The notes: generated by a model not told the origin, from the letters alone. Shown: positions 9,200 through 17,791, counted from the stretch's first letter. The stretch is DNA of 64,000 bases from Rhodoferax sp. GW822-FHT02A01 (GCF_038784515.1 NZ_CP152376.1:3286001-3350000); one strand, 5' to 3'. A program made the numbers and translations.

Positions 9200-9967
9200 T
9201 CAGTTGTTGTGCGAGCCGCGATGTGCCCAGCCGGTGGTGTGGCGCTCCAGCACGCTGAAGACCTCGTACATCACCATGGCCATGGCGCCCACCACCAGGA
9301 GGCCGGCAAAGGCCAGACCCATCTGCATGGCCGAGCCGGCCGAGATCAGCAGGTAGCCAATGCCCTCGTTGGCCGCCGTCATCTCCGACACGGTGGTGCC
9401 TACAAACGCCAGGGTGATGGCCACCTTGAGCGATGCATAGAAGTAGGGCAGGGAGCGCGGCAGGCCGACCTTGATCAGCACGTCCCAACGCTTGGCGCCC
9501 AGCACGCGTAGCACGTCTTCCAGCTCGGGCTCCAGCGTGGCCAGGCCGGTGGCGATGTTCACCATGATGGGAAAGAAGCTGATCAGGAAGGCCGTGAGAA
9601 TCGCCGGCCCCACGCCGATGCCGAACCACACCACCAGAATCGGCACAAAGGCCGCCTTGGGCAGGGCGTTGAACCCGGTCATCAGCGGGTACACCGCGGC
9701 GTAGGCCAGGCGCGAGCTGCCGATCACAAAGCCCAGCAGCACCCCCACCACGATGGCGATGCCAAAGCCGGTCATGGTGACCCAGAAGGTGCGCCATGCG
9801 TGCGCGGCAATGATGGTCTTGAACTCCCACAGCTGAGAGGCGATGCGCAAGGGGCTGGGGAATATGAACTCGGACACGTCAAAGGCCGAGCAGATGATTT
9901 GCCACAGCGCGATGCAGGCGAGCAGCAGAATCCACGGCGACCAGGTTTGTAGTTGCTTGCTGTTCAT
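9200..9967 (-). CDS. ABC transporter permease, SsuC/TauC-like
   Basis: This 255-residue inner-membrane permease of the nitrate/sulfonate/taurine-type family has about six hydrophobic segments and the loop RVLGAKRWDVLIKVGLPRSL, which docks the ATPase. It overlaps the ATPase gene by 4 bases (ATGA). Its partners are the ATPase and the THI5/NMT1-like binding protein upstream. The substrate is unknown. The operon context (allantoin and allantoate enzymes, ureD) suggests a ureide or another nitrogenous heterocycle, by inference. Confidence 0.9.
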   Translation of the reverse strand: MNSKQLQTWSPWILLLACIALWQIICSAFDVSEFIFPSPLRIASQLWEFKTIIAAHAWRTFWVTMTGFGIAIVVGVLLGFVIGSSRLAYAAVYPLMTGFNALPKAAFVPILVVWFGIGVGPAILTAFLISFFPIMVNIATGLATLEPELEDVLRVLGAKRWDVLIKVGLPRSLPYFYASLKVAITLAFVGTTVSEMTAANEGIGYLLISAGSAMQMGLAFAGLLVVGAMAMVMYEVFSVLERHTTGWAHRGSHNN

Positions 9968-10791
9968 GGGTTGGGCGTCGGCGTGATGGCGTTGCGCTGT
10001 GCGCCGATGTGGCTGCGCAGCTCGTGCACGATGTCAGTAAATGCGGGCGTGTAGGTCAGCTCCAGGTCGCGCGGACGCGGCAGGTCTATGGGCTTTCTGG
10101 CAATGAAGCGGCCCGGGCTCTTGCCCATCACGTACACGGTATCGGCCAGAAACACGCTCTCGCGCAGGTCGTGGGTGACCAGAATGACGTTGAAGCGCTG
10201 CTCGGTCCACAGGTCACGCAGGATGCACCACAGGTCTTCGCGCGTAAAAGCGTCCAGCGCGCCAAAGGGCTCGTCCAGCAGCAGCATCTTGGGCTCATGG
10301 ATCAGGGCGCGGCAGATACTGGCACGCTGCTGCATGCCGCCCGAGAGCTGCCAGGGGAACTTGTCTTCATAGCCTGCCAGACCGACCTTCTGCAGCAGCT
10401 TGCGGGCGCGCTCCACATACTCTGCGCGCCGGGCCTTGAACTGGCTGCGGTAGGGCTCCACGATTTCCAGCGGCAGCAGCACGTTGTCCACCGTGGTTCG
10501 CCATGGCAGAAGGGATGGCGCCTGGAACGCCATGCCGGAAATCTTCAAGGGCCCGGTGACCGGCTGGCCATCGATATGGATGGTGCCGCGCGAAGGCATC
10601 TTCAGGCCGGTGGCCAATTTCATGAAGGTGGACTTGCCACAGCCCGAGGGCCCGACGATGGCGATGAACTCGCCTTGCCGCACCTGCAGATCGATGGCCT
10701 CTACCGCATACTGGTTCTGCGCCTGCAGTTCGGCGTTGTAAGCCAGCCAGACATCATTGAACGCAACAAACGCGCTGCTCTCAATCGTCAT
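9964..10791 (-). CDS. ABC transporter ATP-binding protein, SsuB/TauB-like
   Basis: This 275-residue ATPase has Walker A GPSGCGKST (about residue 48), signature LSGGMQQRASICRAL and Walker B MLLLDEPFGALD. Proteins of this subfamily energise uptake of sulfonates, pyrimidine precursors or related small organics. The ATG shares one base with the stop of the binding-protein gene (TAATG), and the end overlaps the permease gene, so the three are a tightly coupled unit. Confidence 0.92.
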   Translation of the reverse strand: MTIESSAFVAFNDVWLAYNAELQAQNQYAVEAIDLQVRQGEFIAIVGPSGCGKSTFMKLATGLKMPSRGTIHIDGQPVTGPLKISGMAFQAPSLLPWRTTVDNVLLPLEIVEPYRSQFKARRAEYVERARKLLQKVGLAGYEDKFPWQLSGGMQQRASICRALIHEPKMLLLDEPFGALDAFTREDLWCILRDLWTEQRFNVILVTHDLRESVFLADTVYVMGKSPGRFIARKPIDLPRPRDLELTYTPAFTDIVHELRSHIGAQRNAITPTPNP

Positions 10792-11822
10792 TATTTCTTG
10801 GCCGGCAGCACGTTGAGCTCGGCCGCCGTGGGCAGGAAGCTGCCGTTCCAGACCGCTTCCGGGCTGACGCGGGTTTTGGTGCCAAATGCGTCGGAAACCT
10901 GGCTGGCCATCAGTGCCAGGCGCGGTGCCTTCACCTGGCCAAAGCCTTCGGCGCGCGCGTCGGGGCTGTTGATGGCGGAGTCAATCGCCATCTGCAGGCG
11001 GCGCGTTTCCAGTTCGACATTGATGATGCCGTCGCGCTGTTTCACAAACTCGATGGCATCCGCTGGTTTGGCCATGGCGTCCTTCATGCCCTTGGCCGTG
11101 GCCACCAGAAATGCCTTGATGACTTCCGGGTGTTCCTTGATCAGCTTGGGTGAGGCGATGATGGCGTTGCCGTACAGCTTCACGCCATACTCAGGGTAGG
11201 GCAGCACCAGCACATCGGACGCCTTCACGCCACGCGCTTCCAGATTCAGCAGGGACGTGAAGGTAAAGCCGGTGATGGCATCGACATCGCCGCGTGCCAG
11301 CATGGTCTCGCGCAGCGGCGGGTCCATGGAGGTCCATTGCACGCCGGTGATGTTGTTGGCCTTGGCAAATACCGGGAAGGCTTTGCGGCCTGCATCAAAT
11401 ACCGGCGCACCCAGCTTCTTGCCGTTGAGGTCCTTGGGCGTCTTGATTCCGGACTTCTTCAGCGCCATGACCGAGGCGGGCGTGTTGTTGTAGACCATCA
11501 TCACGGCCACCGGTTTGCTCGGTGCGTCCGGGTTGCTGGCGTGGAATTCCATGAGCGCTGCCAGGTCGGCAAAGCCCATGTCATAGGCGCCAGACGCCAC
11601 ACGCGTAACGGCACCGCCGGAGCCATTGCCTGCGTCGATGGTGACCTCGAGCTTGGCGTCCTTGTAGTAGCCCTTGGCGGCAGGCGTGAGGAACAGGGCT
11701 GCGGGGCCTTCAAAGCGCCAGTCGAGTTGGAACTTGATGGGGGTCAACTGGGCGGAAGCGGCACCGGCCAGCAACAGGGAGACGGAGAGGGCGCAGGCGC
11801 GCAGGACTAGGCGTTTTTGCAT
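10791..11822 (-). CDS. ABC transporter periplasmic binding protein, NMT1/THI5-like
   Basis: The ATG at 11822 is preferred over upstream starts because it begins a standard signal peptide ending in an Ala-Ser-Ala-Gln cleavage region (about residues 1-25). The 343-residue product starts the mature domain with TPIKFQLDWRFEGPAALFLT, typical of the family that binds hydroxymethylpyrimidine, sulfonates or similar ligands. It is the first gene of the transporter unit. The 225-base gap upstream contains a long inverted repeat. The ligand cannot be read from sequence. Purine-derived ureides are the contextual guess. Confidence 0.88.
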   Translation of the reverse strand: MQKRLVLRACALSVSLLLAGAASAQLTPIKFQLDWRFEGPAALFLTPAAKGYYKDAKLEVTIDAGNGSGGAVTRVASGAYDMGFADLAALMEFHASNPDAPSKPVAVMMVYNNTPASVMALKKSGIKTPKDLNGKKLGAPVFDAGRKAFPVFAKANNITGVQWTSMDPPLRETMLARGDVDAITGFTFTSLLNLEARGVKASDVLVLPYPEYGVKLYGNAIIASPKLIKEHPEVIKAFLVATAKGMKDAMAKPADAIEFVKQRDGIINVELETRRLQMAIDSAINSPDARAEGFGQVKAPRLALMASQVSDAFGTKTRVSPEAVWNGSFLPTAAELNVLPAKK

Positions 11823-11920
11823 GGTGTTCTGGTTCTGAAAAGCGAATGACCAGTCTAATGCAAGAAGGGTGCCGGTCACGTGGTGAGCCGACCCCATCAT
11901 GCAACGGTTGTTTGCGGACA

Positions 11921-12012
11921 CAGGCCGCCGTGGCACTCAGCGCCGTTCGTGTCCCCCGCCCACTGCGTGGGCTCCTCCTTTACCTACCGGCGCTGAGTGC
12001 CACGGTGGCCTG
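11921..12012. repeat. Long imperfect inverted repeat upstream of the ABC operon
   Basis: The arms at 11921-11945 and 11988-12012 are 25 bases each and pair with one mismatch. They enclose a 42-base loop that itself holds a small hairpin (CCCAC-TGC-GTGGG). It occupies most of the 11823-12047 gap between the M20 gene and the binding-protein gene. The inner motif CACTGCGTG also occurs in the repeat before the transketolase gene, so this may be a member of the same dispersed family. No T-tract follows in either direction. Confidence 0.7.
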
Positions 12013-12047
12013 CGTCAGGCTGCGTTGTTGGCACTCGCCAAGCAGAC

Positions 12048-13277
12048 TCAAGCCTTGGCCAGCAAATCCAGCAAGGAGCGCGCGATGACCTTGGTTGCGC
12101 GGCGCAGGTCTTCCAGCACCAAGTTCTCGTCGGCGCGTTTGGCGTTGGACTCCAGCACCGTGCGGGGGCCGGCGCCGTAGATCACGCCGGGAATGCCTGC
12201 CTCGCAGAAGATGCGCACATCGGTGTAGAGCGGCGTGCCCAGGGCAGGAATGGGTTCTCCGAACACGTCGCTGGCGTGCTTCTGCAAGGCGTCCACCAGC
12301 GGCTTGTTGCCGGGCAGGGGCTTGAGGGCGTTGGCTAGCAGGATGCGTTTGACGTCCACCGTGATGCCGGGCGTCTGAGCGGCTGCATCGGCAATCACCT
12401 GGCGGATGTTGGCCTCCACTTCTGCCGGGTTCTCTTCCGGGATCATGCGGCGGTCAAGCTTGAAGGTCACGCGGCCCGGGACCACATTGGTATTGGTGCC
12501 GCCTTCGATCATGCCGACGTTGAGATAGGGATGGCTGATGCCTTCCACCTGGGAGGTGATCTGTTGGTACAGCGTGTTCTGCGCATAGAGCGCGGTCAGG
12601 ATCTTGTTGGCGCCTTGCAGGGCGTCAATGCCCGATGCGGGAATGGCCGCGTGTGCCATCTTGCCGTGCACCGTGACTTCCATTTGCAGACAGCCGTTGT
12701 GCGCGGTGATCACCTGGTAGGAGAAGCCGGCGGCAATCATCAGGTCTGGCTTGGTCAACTTGTTTTGCAGCAGCCAGGCGGGCCCCACTTCACCGCCGAA
12801 CTCCTCGTCGTAGGTGAACAGCAGCTCCACGTTGCCGTGCAGCGGAATGCCCAGCGCCTCCAGCGCGCGCACTGCAAAGGTGTAGGTGGAGAAGTCGCAT
12901 TTGCTCACGGCAGCGGCGCGGCCGTAGATCTTGCCGTCTTCGATTTCGCCGCCGTAGGGGTTGTGCACCCAGCCTTCGCCGGGTGGCACCACGTCACCGT
13001 GGGCGTTGAGGGCGATGGTGCGACCCGCGCCGTATTGGCGGCGCACGATCAGGTTGGTGATGGTCTGTAGTCCGGCGGCCTTCACCAGCTCGGCAGGCAC
13101 GGCGTGGCGTTCGGTGGGCAGGCCCATGGCTTCCAGCAGCTCGGCTGCGCGTTCGGCGTGGGGCGCGTTGTTGCCCGGTGGCGTGTCGGTGGGCACCTGG
13201 AGGAGTTGCTGCAGGAAGCGCACCTGTTCGTCAAAGTGCGCATCAATCCAGTGGTCGAGTTGGTCGTAGTGGCTCAT
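12048..13277 (-). CDS. M20-family metallohydrolase (ArgE/DapE-like), possible ureide hydrolase
   Basis: This 409-residue protein has the M20 metal-ligand motifs NAHGDVVPP (about residue 95) and YDEEFGGEVG (about 160), followed by the dimerisation domain and a late TPLYTDVR region. Family members cleave amide bonds in N-acyl amino acids, carbamoyl compounds and ureides. It lies 37 bases downstream of the uraD-allC fusion, in the same leftward operon. It is not close enough to AllC to be named as a second allantoate amidohydrolase. A role in a late ureide step or in processing the transported substrate is inferred only. The ATG at 13277 gives the standard M20 N-terminus. Confidence 0.85.
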   Translation of the reverse strand: MSHYDQLDHWIDAHFDEQVRFLQQLLQVPTDTPPGNNAPHAERAAELLEAMGLPTERHAVPAELVKAAGLQTITNLIVRRQYGAGRTIALNAHGDVVPPGEGWVHNPYGGEIEDGKIYGRAAAVSKCDFSTYTFAVRALEALGIPLHGNVELLFTYDEEFGGEVGPAWLLQNKLTKPDLMIAAGFSYQVITAHNGCLQMEVTVHGKMAHAAIPASGIDALQGANKILTALYAQNTLYQQITSQVEGISHPYLNVGMIEGGTNTNVVPGRVTFKLDRRMIPEENPAEVEANIRQVIADAAAQTPGITVDVKRILLANALKPLPGNKPLVDALQKHASDVFGEPIPALGTPLYTDVRIFCEAGIPGVIYGAGPRTVLESNAKRADENLVLEDLRRATKVIARSLLDLLAKA

Positions 13278-13314
13278 GGAAATTCCGGTTGGTAATCTTT
13301 GAATGGTGTGGAGC

Positions 13315-15099
13315 TCAGGGCGTCTGCTGCGCCAGGTTGTGCAGCAAGTGGTCAAAGGCCTGCACGGCCAGCTGCATGTCGTCGCTGGTGGTGGACTCCA
13401 GCGGGTTGTGGCTGATGCCGGCGTTTTCGCCACGCACAAACAGCATGGCCTGCGGCAGGATGTCGTGCAGCTTCATGGCGTCGTGGCCGGCACCGCTGGG
13501 CATGCGGTACAGGGGCAGGCCCAGCGCAGCGACGGCTTTCTCCCAGCGCTGTTGCCAGGCAGGCGCACTGGGCGCCGCGCTGGCGCGCATGCTCTGGGTC
13601 AGATTGCATTCAAGGCCGCGCTTGCGCGCAATCTGTTGCGCCTGGGCGATCACATCGCGGTCCAGCGCATCGCGCTGTGCATCGGTGGGCGCGCGCAGGT
13701 CCAGCGAAAACTGGCAGCGGCCGGGCACCACATTGATGGAGCCGCCGGGCACCTGCAGGATGCCGACCGTGCCCACCGAGTCGCCGTCGGCTGCGGCACG
13801 CTGTTCCACATACAGCGCCAGCTCGGCTACGCCGGTGGCGGCGTCGCGCCGCAGCTGCATGGGCGTGGTGCCGGCGTGGCAGGCCATGCCCAGCATCTCG
13901 CCGGTGTAGCGCACACTGGCGTTGATGGAGGTGACGATGCCCAACGGCAGGTTGCGTTCGTTGAGCACCGGGCCCTGTTCGATATGCACTTCCACAAAGC
14001 CCAGATAGTCGGCAGGCTTGCGTGCCAGGGAGGGGATGGCGGCGATATCCAGACCGGCATGCTGCATGGCGGCACGCATGCTGATGCCATCGGCGTCCAC
14101 CTGGTCCAGCCATTCGGGCTTGAAGTCGCCGGCCAGGGCGCCGGAGCCCAGAAAGGTGGCCTTGTAGCGCTGGCCTTCTTCTTCGGCAAAGGCCACGATT
14201 TCCAGGTCGAACGGCAGGCGTTTGCCCGCTGCCTTGAGCTGTTGCACGCAGGCCAGCGGCACATAGATGCCCAGGCGGCCATCGTATTTGCCGGCGTTGC
14301 GTACCGTGTCGTAATGGCTGCCGGTCAGCAGCGCCTGCTGGCTGGTGCAGGTACCCTTGTAGCGGCCCACCACGTTGCCCACGGCATCGATATGCACCGC
14401 GTCACAGCCAGCGTCCTGCATAGTGGCTACGATGCGCCGGGCACAGGCCCGATGGGCATCGGTCAGGTAGGTGACGGTGAGCTGGCCCTGCTCGGCAAAG
14501 CCGGTGTCGCTGTACTGGGCCAGTTCCTCCTGCCAGTCCCACACCTGGTTGCCACGGGTCAGGGACACGCCGAACTTGTCGTTGAGCCGGATCTCGGCAA
14601 TGCGGTGCACATTGCGCAGGCATTCCTGCAGTTCGTAGTCGGGGTGACCTTTGAGGCGCCGCTCGAAGGTGGCAATGATCTCGGCCTTCTTCAGGCCCAC
14701 GCCGCGCGGGCCGCGCACCGCCAGGATGAAGGGGAAACCGAAGCGAGCGTTGTACTCCGCGTTGAGCTTCTGGATTTTCTCGAACTCGGCCGGAGTGCAC
14801 TGTGTGAGCCCGGCCTTGTTCTGCTCGTTGGTGGACTCGGCCGTCAGGCTCTTGTCCACCATGGCCTTGCCTGCTAGCTCCGGGTGGGCGCGCAGCAGGG
14901 CGAGCTGGGCGTCCCGGTCGGCCTGGGTTACCACCTGGGTCAGCGCGTATTTGAGCTGCGCCAGCGACTGAAACGGGCGCTGCTCCAGCGCTGCGCGCAT
15001 GATCCAGGGCGAGTGCTCGTACAGGCCGTCGAGCATGGCGCACGCGTCGTCCAGCGACGCGGCGTTGAGCTGTTCCAGCGTGAGGGGCGCGCTGCTCAT
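13315..15099 (-). CDS. Fusion of OHCU decarboxylase and allantoate amidohydrolase
   Basis: This 594-residue protein joins two enzymes. Residues about 1-170 are OHCU decarboxylase (UraD), with the catalytic LRAHPELAGK region near 70 and FGFPFILAVRG near 116. Residues about 180-594 are an M20-type allantoate amidohydrolase (AllC/HyuC), with GSHYDTV near 262 and AFAEEEGQ near 305. The first part makes S-allantoin from OHCU. The second hydrolyses allantoate. Allantoinase, which acts between these two steps, is the next gene upstream (puuE, overlapping by 4 bases). The fusion is known from other Burkholderiales. Confidence 0.93.
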   Translation of the reverse strand: MSSAPLTLEQLNAASLDDACAMLDGLYEHSPWIMRAALEQRPFQSLAQLKYALTQVVTQADRDAQLALLRAHPELAGKAMVDKSLTAESTNEQNKAGLTQCTPAEFEKIQKLNAEYNARFGFPFILAVRGPRGVGLKKAEIIATFERRLKGHPDYELQECLRNVHRIAEIRLNDKFGVSLTRGNQVWDWQEELAQYSDTGFAEQGQLTVTYLTDAHRACARRIVATMQDAGCDAVHIDAVGNVVGRYKGTCTSQQALLTGSHYDTVRNAGKYDGRLGIYVPLACVQQLKAAGKRLPFDLEIVAFAEEEGQRYKATFLGSGALAGDFKPEWLDQVDADGISMRAAMQHAGLDIAAIPSLARKPADYLGFVEVHIEQGPVLNERNLPLGIVTSINASVRYTGEMLGMACHAGTTPMQLRRDAATGVAELALYVEQRAAADGDSVGTVGILQVPGGSINVVPGRCQFSLDLRAPTDAQRDALDRDVIAQAQQIARKRGLECNLTQSMRASAAPSAPAWQQRWEKAVAALGLPLYRMPSGAGHDAMKLHDILPQAMLFVRGENAGISHNPLESTTSDDMQLAVQAFDHLLHNLAQQTP

Positions 15100-16058
15100 G
15101 GTGCCGCCTGCTCGGTGTAGGGATGCACCGCCTTCCAGTGGCGGGCGATGTCCAGGCGGCGGCAGACCCAGACCTTGTCATGGCTCTGGATGTAGTCCAG
15201 GAAGCGTTGCAGCGCGGTGATGCGCCCGGGCCGGCCCAGCAAGCGGCAATGCATGCCGATGCTCATCATGGCCGGCTGGTTCAGGCCCTGCGGGTCGCCT
15301 TCGGCATACAGGGTGTCAAACGCGTCCTTGAGGTACTGGAAAAATGGATCAGCATGCGAATAGCCTTGGGGCAGGGCAAAACGCATGTCGTTGCAGTCCA
15401 GGGTGTAGGGCACGATCAGCTGGGGCACCACGTCGCCATTGGACTTGCGCACCTTCATCCAAAAGGGCAGGTCCTCGCCGTAGTAGTCGCTGTCGTACTC
15501 AAAGCCGCCGTAGTCCGCCACCAGGCGGCGGGTGTTGGGGCTGTCGCGCCCGGTGTACCAGCCCAGGGGACGGTTGCCGGTGAGCTGCTCGATGATCTCC
15601 ATGCCCTTTTGCATGTGCTCGCGCTCCACTGCCTCGTCGATGTTCTGGTAGTGGATCCAGCGCCAGCCGTGGCAGGCGATTTCGTGGCCCAGTTGCACGA
15701 AGGCGGCAGTGAGTTCAGGGTGCCGCTGCAGTGCCATGCTCACGCCAAACACGGTGAGCGGCAGGCCACGCTTTTCGAACTCGCGCAAGATGCGCCACAC
15801 GCCCACGCGCGAGCCGTATTCGTAAATGCCTTCCATGCTGATGTGGCGGTCCGGGTAACTGGCCGGATTGAACATCTCGGAGAGGAACTGCTCGGAGCCC
15901 GCGTCGCCATGCAGCACGCTGTTCTCGCCGCCTTCTTCATAGTTCAGCACGAACTGCACGGCGACGCGCGCCTGGCCGGGCCACTGTGCATGGGGCGGTT
16001 TGGGGCCATAGCCGATCAGGTCCCGCGGATAGCTTTGGGTGGAGTCGTAATGGGTCAT
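15096..16058 (-). CDS. puuE: Allantoinase PuuE (polysaccharide-deacetylase fold)
   Basis: This 320-residue protein is of the cofactor-independent allantoinase type. It has RVAVQFVLNYEEGGENSVLHG (about 31-51), the HEIACHGWRWIHYQ block near 131 and WYTGRDSPNTRRLV near 173. It opens the hydantoin ring of allantoin to give allantoate, which the downstream fusion protein then hydrolyses. It overlaps gntR by 4 bases at its start and uraD-allC by 4 bases at its end, so the three are one translational unit. Confidence 0.94.
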   Translation of the reverse strand: MTHYDSTQSYPRDLIGYGPKPPHAQWPGQARVAVQFVLNYEEGGENSVLHGDAGSEQFLSEMFNPASYPDRHISMEGIYEYGSRVGVWRILREFEKRGLPLTVFGVSMALQRHPELTAAFVQLGHEIACHGWRWIHYQNIDEAVEREHMQKGMEIIEQLTGNRPLGWYTGRDSPNTRRLVADYGGFEYDSDYYGEDLPFWMKVRKSNGDVVPQLIVPYTLDCNDMRFALPQGYSHADPFFQYLKDAFDTLYAEGDPQGLNQPAMMSIGMHCRLLGRPGRITALQRFLDYIQSHDKVWVCRRLDIARHWKAVHPYTEQAAP

Positions 16059-16699
16059 ATCGGATTGGGGCGTAGGTTGAAATTCAGGGCTTGTTCGACA
16101 TTGCGCAGATGCTGGTCCATGAGCGCGGCAGCCTGCTCGGCATCGCGTGCCTTGATGGCCTTGACGATGGCCTCATGCTCGTCATGGGAGTGGGCAGCTG
16201 CAGTGGAGGTCTGGTACATCAGGGTGATCAGGGCGCTGCGCGAGATCAGGTCCATCAGCAGATGGGCCAGCACATCGTTGCCCATGAGCTTGGCCATGTG
16301 CACATGGAAGTCGCCCAGCAGCTCGGTCCGGTTGGGCACGTCGTTGTTCTGCACGGCCAGTTTTTCCTGCGTCATGTGCGCCTGCAATGCCTTGATGTCA
16401 CTCGCTTTCGCGTCCTTGACAAAAGCACGGACCATGCCCGCCTCCAGCATGCGGCGCACCTCGAAGACTTGTTTGGCTTCCTCGCTGCTGGGAGCCGACA
16501 CAAAGGCACCGCGGGCCGGTTCGATCTTGATCAGGCGGTTTTGCGAAAGGCGGTACAGGGCTTGGCGCACCAGCGTGCGTGACACGCCATACTGGTCGGC
16601 CAGCTTCTGCTCCACCAGCTTGGCACCGGGTTGCAACCGGTGCTCCACGATGGCCTTGGTGAGCGAGTCCACAATGAAACTGGTGGCTGTGATGTCCAT
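16055..16699 (-). CDS. GntR-family (FCD) regulator of the purine-degradation genes
   Basis: This 214-residue protein has an N-terminal winged helix (about 10-70, including VEQKLADQYGVSRTLVRQAL) and a C-terminal all-helical FCD ligand domain with metal-binding histidines (DFHVHMAKLM, SHDEHEAIVKAI). The ATG at 16699 is chosen because upstream sequence would overlap the operator. It heads the puuE operon and diverges from hiuH. A perfect 16-bp palindrome lies between the two start codons, and a close match lies before puuD. The ligand is probably a pathway intermediate such as urate or allantoin, by inference. Confidence 0.9.
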   Translation of the reverse strand: MDITATSFIVDSLTKAIVEHRLQPGAKLVEQKLADQYGVSRTLVRQALYRLSQNRLIKIEPARGAFVSAPSSEEAKQVFEVRRMLEAGMVRAFVKDAKASDIKALQAHMTQEKLAVQNNDVPNRTELLGDFHVHMAKLMGNDVLAHLLMDLISRSALITLMYQTSTAAAHSHDEHEAIVKAIKARDAEQAAALMDQHLRNVEQALNFNLRPNPI

Positions 16700-16724
16700 G
16701 GCCGAATGATAGCGGCAAGTCCAA

Positions 16725-16740
16725 AAAGTGTATACACTTT
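16725..16740. promoter_or_regulatory. Palindromic operator, probably for the GntR regulator
   Basis: AAAGTGTATACACTTT is a perfect 16-bp palindrome in the 79-base divergent region between gntR and hiuH. Its core TGTATACA recurs upstream of puuD at 18646-18661, where 14 of 16 bases match. FCD-type GntR proteins commonly bind such short palindromes. Assigning it to the adjacent regulator is an inference from position and recurrence. Confidence 0.75.
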
Positions 16741-16778
16741 GGCGAACCACTTTTTTGATTCAGCAACAAGGAGTTTTC

Positions 16779-17132
16779 ATGGGCCTGAGTACACATGTGC
16801 TGGACACCATGCACGGCACGCCAGCAGCGGGCATGCAGGTGGCGCTCTACACCACCGAGGGCGAGCAGGCCACGCTGGTTAAGCGCTTCACGCTCAACAG
16901 CGACGGCCGCAACCCAGATGGTTTGCTGTACGACAATGCCAGCTTGAAGGTCGGCACCTACCGGCTGGTTTTTGATGTTGCCGGGTATTTCAAGACGCGG
17001 GGAGTGGCCTTGCCGGAGCCGAATTTCTTGAACCAGGTCAGCCTGGACTTTGGCGTGGCCCATGTGGACCAGCATTACCACGTGCCGTTGCTGGTCAGCC
17101 CCTGGAGCTATTCCACCTACCGTGGATCCTAG
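16779..17132 (+). CDS. hiuH: 5-hydroxyisourate hydrolase
   Basis: This is a 117-residue transthyretin-related enzyme. It starts LSTHVLDTMHGTPAAGM, has the central RTLNSDGR-like RFTLNSDGRNPDG, and ends with HYHVPLLVSPWSYSTYRGS, the family's signature tail (YRGS). It hydrolyses 5-hydroxyisourate, the urate oxidase product, to OHCU. An AAGGAG ribosome site lies 7 bases before the ATG. It is divergent from gntR-puuE-uraD/allC, sharing the TGTATACA operator region. Confidence 0.95.
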   Translation: MGLSTHVLDTMHGTPAAGMQVALYTTEGEQATLVKRFTLNSDGRNPDGLLYDNASLKVGTYRLVFDVAGYFKTRGVALPEPNFLNQVSLDFGVAHVDQHYHVPLLVSPWSYSTYRGS

Positions 17133-17190
17133 GCCAGCACCAGCAGCGAGGTTGGCCCGGCGGCAGGTCGCCGATGCCGGGCCGCACGAT

Positions 17191-17733
17191 TTACATCTGG
17201 CCTTCGGTCAGGGTGTCGAGCTGGAAGCGTCCGCTCTTGTGCCACAGCCAGGTGTCGGTGTAGGTGACACGGCCCATCTTGACGGGAACCGGGAAGGGGG
17301 CTGCGGCGCGCACCGAGCGCTCCACGTCGGCCATCACCTCGGGAGCCTGCGTGGGAGCACGCATCCAGCTCACATGGGTCACGTTGCCGCGGCCATCGAT
17401 TTCCACCTGCAGGACACCCACGGCATACAGCAGCGGGGGCATCTTGCCGGCGTAGATGCGGCCGGCGTTCTTTTCATAGAGGTGGGCTGCTGCGTCACGC
17501 CGGTATTCCCTCGGCGTCAGAGCGTTGGAGACTTTGGCATAGACCGGCTCGGGCGCGGGTGGAGGTGCCACGACCACCGGAGGCGCCACGGGAGCCGGGA
17601 TGGCAGCCGGCTTGGGAGCGGGCGGTGGAGGGGTGGCGCAACCGGCAATCAGCGCGGCAATGCAGACGCCAAGGCGGGAGAGGTTGGCTTTCACCGTGCT
17701 GCGCTGGCGACGCTGGGGCATTGGGTTTTCCAT
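17191..17733 (-). CDS. Proline/alanine-rich lipoprotein with TonB-like C-terminus
   Basis: This 180-residue protein has a lipobox-like LIAGC near residue 32, suggesting an outer-membrane or periplasmic lipoprotein. A Pro/Ala-rich linker follows (about 33-62). The C-terminal region contains LLYAVGVLQVEIDGRGNVTHVSWMR, like the TonB C-terminal/energy-transducing fold. It is convergent with hiuH and divergent from xdhC. I do not recognise a specific function. Conservation within a purine island could be coincidental. Confidence 0.75.
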   Translation of the reverse strand: MENPMPQRRQRSTVKANLSRLGVCIAALIAGCATPPPPAPKPAAIPAPVAPPVVVAPPPAPEPVYAKVSNALTPREYRRDAAAHLYEKNAGRIYAGKMPPLLYAVGVLQVEIDGRGNVTHVSWMRAPTQAPEVMADVERSVRAAAPFPVPVKMGRVTYTDTWLWHKSGRFQLDTLTEGQM

Positions 17734-17758
17734 GCTTGTTCCTCGAAAAAATTATGCT

Positions 17759-17791
17759 GGCCCGTACTGTGCACCGAAACGGGCCGTTTTT
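17759..17791 (+). terminator. Terminator-like hairpin upstream of xdhC
   Basis: GGCCCGT (17759-17765) pairs with ACGGGCC (17779-17785) and is followed by GTTTTTG. The orientation fits a rightward intrinsic terminator. It lies only 32 bases before the xdhC start, between two divergent genes, so there is no obvious upstream transcript for it to end. It may attenuate xdhC or block antisense transcription. Confidence 0.45.
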
